Of a stretch of 64,000 nucleotides of DNA, positions 58,866 through 64,000 are shown in pieces. The notes under the pieces are model-generated. The model searched no databases, was not told the origin of the DNA, and saw nothing but the letters and a program-made list of their open reading frames with translations. The stretch lies in assembly GCA_020809705.1 (NCBI GenBank), contig CP085833.1:1240001-1304000 (forward strand), in the 5' to 3' direction. The translations under genes and the position numbers were made by a program. Source of the DNA: Calonectria ilicicola (Eukaryota; Ascomycota; Sordariomycetes; Hypocreales; Nectriaceae). Each line of letters begins with the position of its first letter. Position 1 is the first letter of the stretch.

Positions 58866-60430
58866 TCATATTTTAGAGGACGGTGAAGGAAGTTCGTTTC
58901 GAAGTCCCGCGACGCCCGAGGCATCACCCTTATCGAGATAGCCACAAACTCGATTGTTCGGGTTATACTTTTGGCGAATGCTCTTAAGCCTCTGGTCTGC
59001 CTTTTCAGACCAGAATTTGCTGGATCTAGTCTGAAAATCAAAATCACCAAGATACGAGCCGACCGCATATGGTAAAAGACTCTCCATAGACCTTGTAATC
59101 CATTCTTGCTGCAACAAATCTTCTTTAGGGTCCTTGTAAGCGGCATAAAGAGCGATATAGTTGTCCGTTTGCATAGTCAGAGCCATATCCTTCATGGGTT
59201 CTCGACTGACAGGATTCATTGGTTCCCAGTATGCGGTCCCGCCCACGGGAAGAGTTGTCCACGATTGTCTACAGACGCTAGTGAGGTCATACGATGCGTC
59301 TATGTAGACGTTGTCGACTCTCCATCGGTGACCCTCGGGTAAAGCTTGATTCCCAAGTTGATACTCTTCACGATATGTTGTTGGAGCCGCATATTCAACC
59401 ATCAGCGCGCCTGTAGGATGGGTTTCCGACAGGATTGAAAGCTTTTGAAGAGCCTCTTCTTCGGTTTTCGCGCGGACTGCAGCCATTATCATGATTGTAT
59501 AGCCCCGTTCTACTGTATTCAATGCAGTAACAAGAGGCTCAACATCACGATTGATGGAGGGCATCACCTATGTATGTCAATATCTTTCTATGCGTTTAGA
59601 AGAGATGAGAATTCAGCCCCTACTTTAACCATCCAATTCATCACCTCATCGTAAGAAGTGATTGGATATACGAATAAACTGCGCCGGTGAATCGGTAAAG
59701 ATGGTCTCGTCTTCAGAAAGAATTTTGTTACAATGGCGGGAAAACCTGTATCGCTTTATTTCAGTACGGCTTATACTTCGATTAGAGGGCGTAGAATCTT
59801 ACCTGGACCAGCACCTCGCGCTGCCCAAAAAAGATCCTCATTTTGTTGCTCGTCACAATGAAGTACTTTACCTTCGGCAGTAACTACTTCAATTGCAACC
59901 AAGTATGAACAAAGCCAGCCATCACCCTGATAAAATTATGAAATGTGGTTAGTATCAATCAGGATTTCATATTAGAATATTGTTCTTACTCTTGCATTCA
60001 GCCCCATCCCTCCTTGCAAGATAAATCCGCCCAGCCCGACGTCTCCGCAGTGCCCAGCAGGCAGAAATCGACCATGAGATTCCAAGAATTCACACGTCTG
60101 CTCACTGGTAGTGCCTGGAGATAGCTCCGCAATTTCCGAGTCTGGGTTGTACTTTGTGTGCTTGTAGTCCACAAAGTCGATCAGGATAGCATCTTGGCGT
60201 ATGCTCCAACAGGCCCAGCTGTGACCTCCGGATCTAACCGATACACGTGATCCAAGAGCTTTGGCGAGATTGACGGCCTCAACAACATGATCAATCTGCG
60301 TTGGTCGCACAACTGCTTTTGGAAATCTGTCCGGGATACTCAACGGGAATACGCGAGTTCGAGCTTCTTCATACTCCGGATCATCTTTCCAGACGATAGG
60401 CAAGTCCTTTGAGACAAGGTTAGAAGACAT
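58866..60430 (-). CDS. Berberine-bridge-like FAD oxidoreductase (FAD_binding_4 + BBE)
   Basis: About five exons encode roughly 460 residues. The FAD-binding domain shows SVRSGGHSWACW, where the His attaches the flavin 8-alpha position, and GHCGDVGLGGFILQGGMG, where the Cys matches the 6-S-cysteinyl attachment. Both covalent links can therefore form. Intron 1 (about 59925-59989, GTAAGA donor) joins GLNAR to GDGWLCSYLVAIEVVTAEG. The C-terminal BBE segment YNPNNRVCGYLDKG holds the usual conserved Asn. These oxidases dehydrogenate sugars, alkaloids or polyketides using oxygen. No signal peptide is seen, so the enzyme is probably intracellular, as in biosynthetic clusters. The upstream region has a CGGGGA array (61475-61516) and an inverted CGGCTTTGCCG site. 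Confidence 0.87.
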
Positions 60431-61839
60431 ATTGAGCTGTTTGAAAAACTGTTTTCTGAATGGTTACAGTGGCGTGGTAAAATTGTAAAAGTGGCGTGGC
60501 AGGCTTAACTATTCAAATTGAATCCGCCTATTATATTGTTGCAACAAACATTTTATGTATATAAATGACTATCACCTTCTTGGTAGTGTGCATCAAACAG
60601 TAATTGAAAGTTGGCCGTTCTGTGGAGCCGGGGTATCCGCCCTCTTCACGGCTTTGCCGGTTTCCGTAGCATCAAGTGGGACGTAGATCTTCGGGTCTTC
60701 AAGAGCTAGTTTGGAGTTTTTCTTTGTTTCCCTCCTTCTTTCACAACGAGTACGTATTTAATCAGTTTCAATTTTCAAGAATAATAGGATGTTCGCTCTT
60801 CGAGGTATGTGGGCCCATCGTAGCCCTGATGGTTGTCGACCATCGTCTCGAGGAGCTATTACGCAGTTATAGCTGGCGCCGATACAATTACCACAGAGCT
60901 GCCTTTCGGCGACATCGCATCTAATATTGCGAGTCCTAGATAAAATGAATGCGAGAGCAGCTCTACGATTAGGTTTTATTTGTTCCATAGGTTGTCCCTG
61001 TAGTGAGTGGTTGAGTCTAAATGTGTGATGTCGTCTCTCACGCCTTCCTATGAGCTTTGCTCTAGCATTATCTCATGGTTAAGAGATATTAGACTATTTT
61101 CATTGAAATATATATATTGTCACTCTACGTTGATGGATCCACGAATGCATTGCATTCGATCCATATCGAGCCGCTTTATTTAGTGTTCAATGCACAGCGT
61201 GCCTTCTAGTCTATTCTGCTAAACTATATGGCATTGAAATCCAATATAAGCTTTCATAACTCACCTAAACCATCTCTCAATGCGTTGACGAACCCTATAC
61301 ATTCTCTATATCCCCTTGGCGGAACCTCGGCGGCGGTAAAATTATGAGGGCCGATCTACCGAATTGGTCAATGCTCTCAGTCCTAGAATAAAGTAGTGGG
61401 GGCGGTCTCAACCGGCTTTGCCGGTTTATTTGGAATACTCAGGTCACGAGGCCATATTTCATAAGATATGTCAGCGGGGATCGGGACAGAGTGTGGGGAA
61501 GCGGGGAAGCGGGGTTCCGAGGAAGAAATACATTTGTTCACTTTGCCCAAATCATGAAAGTACATCAGTAACGGCAAATTTTTGTGACCTAAGCGACCTT
61601 ACTCCCATCAGTGACACACCACTAGCCATGCGCATGGCTCTGTTGCTCAGTGACTTGGGTACACCTCAGAACCTCGCCTCAATCTTCACTAGCTCCATGT
61701 ATTGGCCCTAGTTGATCGGAATATGGCCTGCCATACTTGCAATACATTTCTGAACCGGTCACTGCAGCTGCCATAGCTATATAGCGCGACCATTTACACT
61801 ACTCTTTGTAAAACCAGTTGGTCTTCTAGAGAGCTTGTT
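60431..61839. other. Upstream region of the BBE-like gene
   Basis: No gene recognised. It contains two copies of CGGCTTTGCCGGTTT (60649-60663 and 61413-61427) and a CGGGGA cluster (61475-61516). Since the neighbouring regulator ends at 61840 on the same strand, the whole region is upstream of the BBE-like gene only. Confidence 0.5.
61475..61516 (+). promoter_or_regulatory. CGGGGA(T/A) cluster upstream of the BBE-like gene
   Basis: Units GCGGGGAT (61474), TCGGGAC (61481), TGGGGAA (61494), CGGGGAA (61502) and CGGGGTT (61510) follow at 7-12 bp. This resembles the arrays of the left block but with less regular spacing, and it is over 1 kb from the BBE-like start. Confidence 0.35.
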
Positions 61840-63975
61840 CTATCTGCACAATTCTAGATAATTAAAATCGTTGGTCTCATCCCCGGCATCTATCTCAAAC
61901 TTTGAGCTCCAATCACCTTCAAGATCCAGCAAAGGATTGGAGCATTCTCCTACTTTTATGCTGAGAAATTCGTCAACTCCCAACATAGATTCCTGTGGCT
62001 CATAAGAAGTTTGGGATAGCTGCAGAATATCCAGAATTTCAGTGGAGAATTGCTGGCCCATAGATAACTTCTCATTCTGTGTCATTTCATTGTCATTACT
62101 TTCCGGCAATAAGAGTTGAAATGAACCATTTTTTGTATGTTTGTCAGCTAGTACGTGAGCAGGAAAGTATATCGCAAATCGTTTTGCGAGGGAAATCTCT
62201 TCAGTGGAAAGGTTGCCGTAGCGGCTCAACAACCTCCGAACATCTAATCAAATTTCTGGATTAACAGAATACTCCTAAATATGTCAAGCAAAACTTACCT
62301 AGTAGTACTGATCCGAGTTTCCAAGTTGATGCATACTGGATAAGAATTAAATCTAGCATATCATTATTATAATGTAGCTTCTCTCCCGTTTGCAAGTTCC
62401 GTTTCGAAGGGTAAGTCTGAGTCGATAGCAAGGCTCCTGAAAGGAACGGATGGCTTAAAGCGATACATTCAGGATTCCAATGATATATGATGCGCGAAAT
62501 CTCTCTGGTAACATTCTTCAACCCTTCGCTCGGGTTGGCATCGAATGTTGATATACAACTTCGGGCACAAGCCAGCATTATGTGCATTCCAATGACCCAA
62601 TTGTGACTGGTTGAATCACCCAAACCAAAAGAGACCATGTTCGTTTCCAAGTTGAATCTCTGCGTCAAGGCTAAAGAAAAGCAAGTTATGCTGTCGATGA
62701 GTTCATCCCAGTCGTGCTGAGAGGTATGCCGGCCTAGGGCAGTTTCACAAGCGACGATCATCAGATAATTAGCCAAGAAGTACCAAGCTCGTTCGTTTTG
62801 GTTGGGTGAATCCAGAAGGACTTTCCAAGCCTCTGATGGTCTAGGGTGCACCAATGGGGATTCCACTGGCTTATTCATGAACCAGGCCGTGTCATCAACG
62901 GGCAGGCGGACGGCGATCTCTTGGCGACGGATCGCGCTTGGCCTTTTGGATAATACAGACCCAAACGTGTCAACCTCCCAGACGAGCCAAAAAGCCCGTC
63001 TTCGCTCCTCTTCCATCGACCAGTTGTCTGGTTCTTGCCAAACTTCGTCTTCCTCATCCATGTTGCAGATCTCCAGATCATAGGCCAATCGAACACAAAC
63101 TCCAGATATGATCCAGGCGCGATGACATGGTCCTGAAGTGTACAAATAAAAAGATAACATAATGCAGCCCTGGAGGTAAGTCAAAGTCGCACCGTTTTCA
63201 GATGCGCGAAGCCTCTCATAATATCTCATGGCATCCTTTGCGAACTGACTTCCACGATCCAGGGTTGGTATGCCGCTGAAGTACATATGCGAAGAAAAAC
63301 GAGCACCAAGGCTAAACATTGCGCAAAGCAGCAATCCTTCCGTGTCAGACATATTCGCATGGTCTCCGCTTTTAAATGTGCCGTTCGGCATATACTTCTC
63401 CAAAAATCTTGGTCGGTGCAGCAATGAAAGCCAGGGCTGAACTTTATCAAAAAACGACTGAACGAGATCGTCGATAGCCTCTTCAGGCACAGTCTTCCAG
63501 AACCATTCATTACTGGTGGGCTGTGGGGAATCGAATGATGACGGGGATGTGGAGCTGTTACTATTATTCCCAAAATGTATCAGATCTTCCTTCTCGAGGG
63601 TGCGAGAACTCTCTCCAGACGGCTGATCTAGAGGGCTGGCATCTGGAGTATATATTGGCGCGTCGCTGATGTCGTTTTCAGACGTTTTCGACTGTGAGAT
63701 TTGGGATGCGAGGGTGTTCAGAACATGGTCGTCACTAAATCGAGACTCGAGAAGATCAACAAGGCGTTCTATCTCCGGTCAGCGCGTGTTATTTCTAGAA
63801 ACTCATGAGCTGGGCCATTTTGACCTAATTTTTGCGAATCCACTTTTTGTTTCTTGTTATTGCTACCAGGCGGTCGGCGAAGTTCGGGGGTTTTTCGTTT
63901 CGTAGGAAATGTGCAAGTGCCACCTGTCCTCGTGCAGAGTCCGCAGATTGGCTGACGCATATCACCTATTGTAAA
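61840..63975 (-). CDS. Zn2Cys6 transcription factor (partial at right edge)
   Basis: The first visible exon begins after a 3' splice site (TTTACAATAG) with the second half of a zinc cluster: CGLCTRTGGTCTFPTKRK. The first half lies beyond 64000. A basic KKQK stretch and, after an intron, a coiled coil IERLVDLLESRF follow. The Fungal_trans domain shows QPWLSLLHRPRFLEKY, EGLLLCAMFSLGARFS, AWIISGVCVRLAYDLEI and EERRRAFWLVWEVDTF. The final intron (62247-62299, GTAAGT donor) precedes a C-terminal exon rich in acidic residues, likely for activation. It is probably the regulator of the flavoenzyme and CoA-ligase genes beside it. About 690 residues are visible. Confidence 0.87.
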
Positions 63976-64000
63976 ATACATTAGCATTATTCCAAGTGTA

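Noticed and set aside
1..64000. CRISPR arrays or bacterial-type operons
   Set aside because: The sequence is eukaryotic with spliceosomal introns, and the only regular arrays are the short promoter motifs described above.

Overview
The window is nuclear DNA from a filamentous ascomycete (Pezizomycotina). Genes carry short introns of about 45-75 bp with GTAAGT-like donors and CTAAC-like branch sites. The gene families are typical of this group: Zn2Cys6 regulators, Ppo-type oxylipin synthases, cytochrome P450s, GMC and berberine-bridge-like oxidases, 12- and 14-helix MFS pumps, and DUF2235 and ankyrin proteins. The moderate GC content and long gene-poor tracts would fit Leotiomycetes, but that is only a guess. 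No tRNA, rRNA, CRISPR or intact transposon was recognised, and no polyketide synthase, NRPS or terpene cyclase is present.

Left block (1-32 kb), dense in metabolic genes. In order: the C-terminal part of a fungal transcription factor, a metal-dependent amidohydrolase, a dioxygenase-P450 fusion (Ppo/linoleate diol synthase family), a DUF2235 hydrolase, an FAH-domain/alpha-beta-hydrolase fusion, a Zn2Cys6 regulator, an MFS transporter broken by one nonsense codon, a divergent pair of P450s, a Gfo/Idh/MocA dehydrogenase, an FAD monooxygenase and a sugar-transporter-family permease. Four of the promoters here (amidohydrolase, FAH-hydrolase fusion, Zn2Cys6 regulator, MFS transporter) carry arrays of CGGRGA(T) units spaced about 10 bp apart. 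This suggests one regulon, probably run by the Zn2Cys6 protein in its middle. The enzyme types (amide or lactone opening, C-C bond hydrolysis, oxidation, uptake or export) suit degradation or tailoring of a small aromatic or lactone molecule. The substrate cannot be read from the sequence.

Middle (32-53 kb), gene-poor. Long AT-rich or decayed stretches surround a GC-rich, intronless, secreted GMC oxidoreductase. Then follow a five-exon fungal seven-helix membrane protein, a 14-helix MFS efflux pump and an ankyrin-repeat gene with an in-frame stop. The ankyrin gene is followed directly, in the same frame, by a six-cysteine domain with its own intron. Two disrupted small cysteine-containing ORFs and a degenerate three-copy repeat lie between 50 and 53 kb.

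Right block (53-64 kb): an aromatic-type FAD monooxygenase, an acyl-CoA synthetase of the FATP/very-long-chain type, a berberine-bridge-like oxidase with both flavin-attachment residues, and a Zn2Cys6 regulator that runs off the right edge. This looks like the side of a biosynthetic or catabolic cluster that may continue past position 64000. Exon limits below were set by eye from splice signals and reading-frame continuity.
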